This document shows, one piece after another, positions 61,279-64,000 of a stretch of 64,000 nt of DNA; within the stretch, counting starts at the first letter, position 1, and the number at the start of each line of letters is the position of its first letter. A program made the position numbers and the translations under genes. The notes under the pieces were generated by a model. It did no database searches, was not told the DNA's origin, and saw only the letters and a list, made by a program, of their open reading frames with translations. The stretch comes from Janthinobacterium sp. J1-1 (GTDB lineage: Bacteria > Pseudomonadota > Gammaproteobacteria > Burkholderiales > Burkholderiaceae_D), in NCBI RefSeq assembly GCF_030944405.1, contig NZ_CP132339.1:1240001-1304000 (forward strand). The letters are read 5' to 3'.

Positions 61279-64000
<2,722 letters not shown>

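Overview
The window comes from a GC-rich betaproteobacterium, most likely an Oxalobacteraceae member (Janthinobacterium / Massilia / Duganella type). The evidence is the sequence of the partial rrn operon, the gene order rnpB-mraZ-dcw, the family of the abundant porin, and the lpxC-dciA-secA-argJ and pilC-pilD-coaE-zapD-yacG neighbourhoods. I worked by eye; no searches or folding programs were run.

Layout: 1-2130 holds ftsX (cut by the window edge), ftsE and ftsY on the minus strand. 2131-3560 is a gene-poor gap with a perfect FNR/ANR-type palindrome and an orphan terminator. It is followed by a porin, a small exported protein of unknown function and a ThDP-dependent enzyme. RNase P RNA (7257-7596) precedes a complete division and cell wall (dcw) cluster from mraZ to ftsZ (8224-25534), nearly all genes overlapping or abutting. 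A promoter and four regularly spaced MraZ boxes sit upstream of mraZ. After ftsZ come a peroxiredoxin, a methyltransferase/XRE-MmyB divergent pair, an EamA transporter and lpxC.

A complete IS110-family element (30049-31261) has inserted at a CT dinucleotide inside a REP-like palindrome just after lpxC. Its 5' non-coding part has the architecture of a bridge RNA. One loop carries guides resembling the REP target, and a second loop carries guides matching the element's own ends. Joining the ends would create a -35/-10 promoter. This is the most interesting system in the window.

Downstream lie dciA, secA, argJ, a DUF815 ATPase, a NUDIX hydrolase, a FitAB/VapBC-like toxin-antitoxin pair, yacG, zapD, coaE, and pilD and pilC split by a second toxin-antitoxin pair. 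An MFS exporter and a lipoprotein follow.

45892-58739 is a cobalamin block on the minus strand. cobT-cobS-cobC (alpha-ribazole phosphatase) comes first, then a cobalamin riboswitch, then btuB-btuC-btuD-cobO-cobU-cbiB-cobD-btuF-(cytosolic BtuF-like)-cobQ. Together these import, adenosylate and amidate corrinoids and attach the nucleotide loop; no corrin-ring genes are seen. The window ends in an rrn operon (P1 promoter, boxA, 16S, tRNA-Ile, tRNA-Ala, partial 23S).
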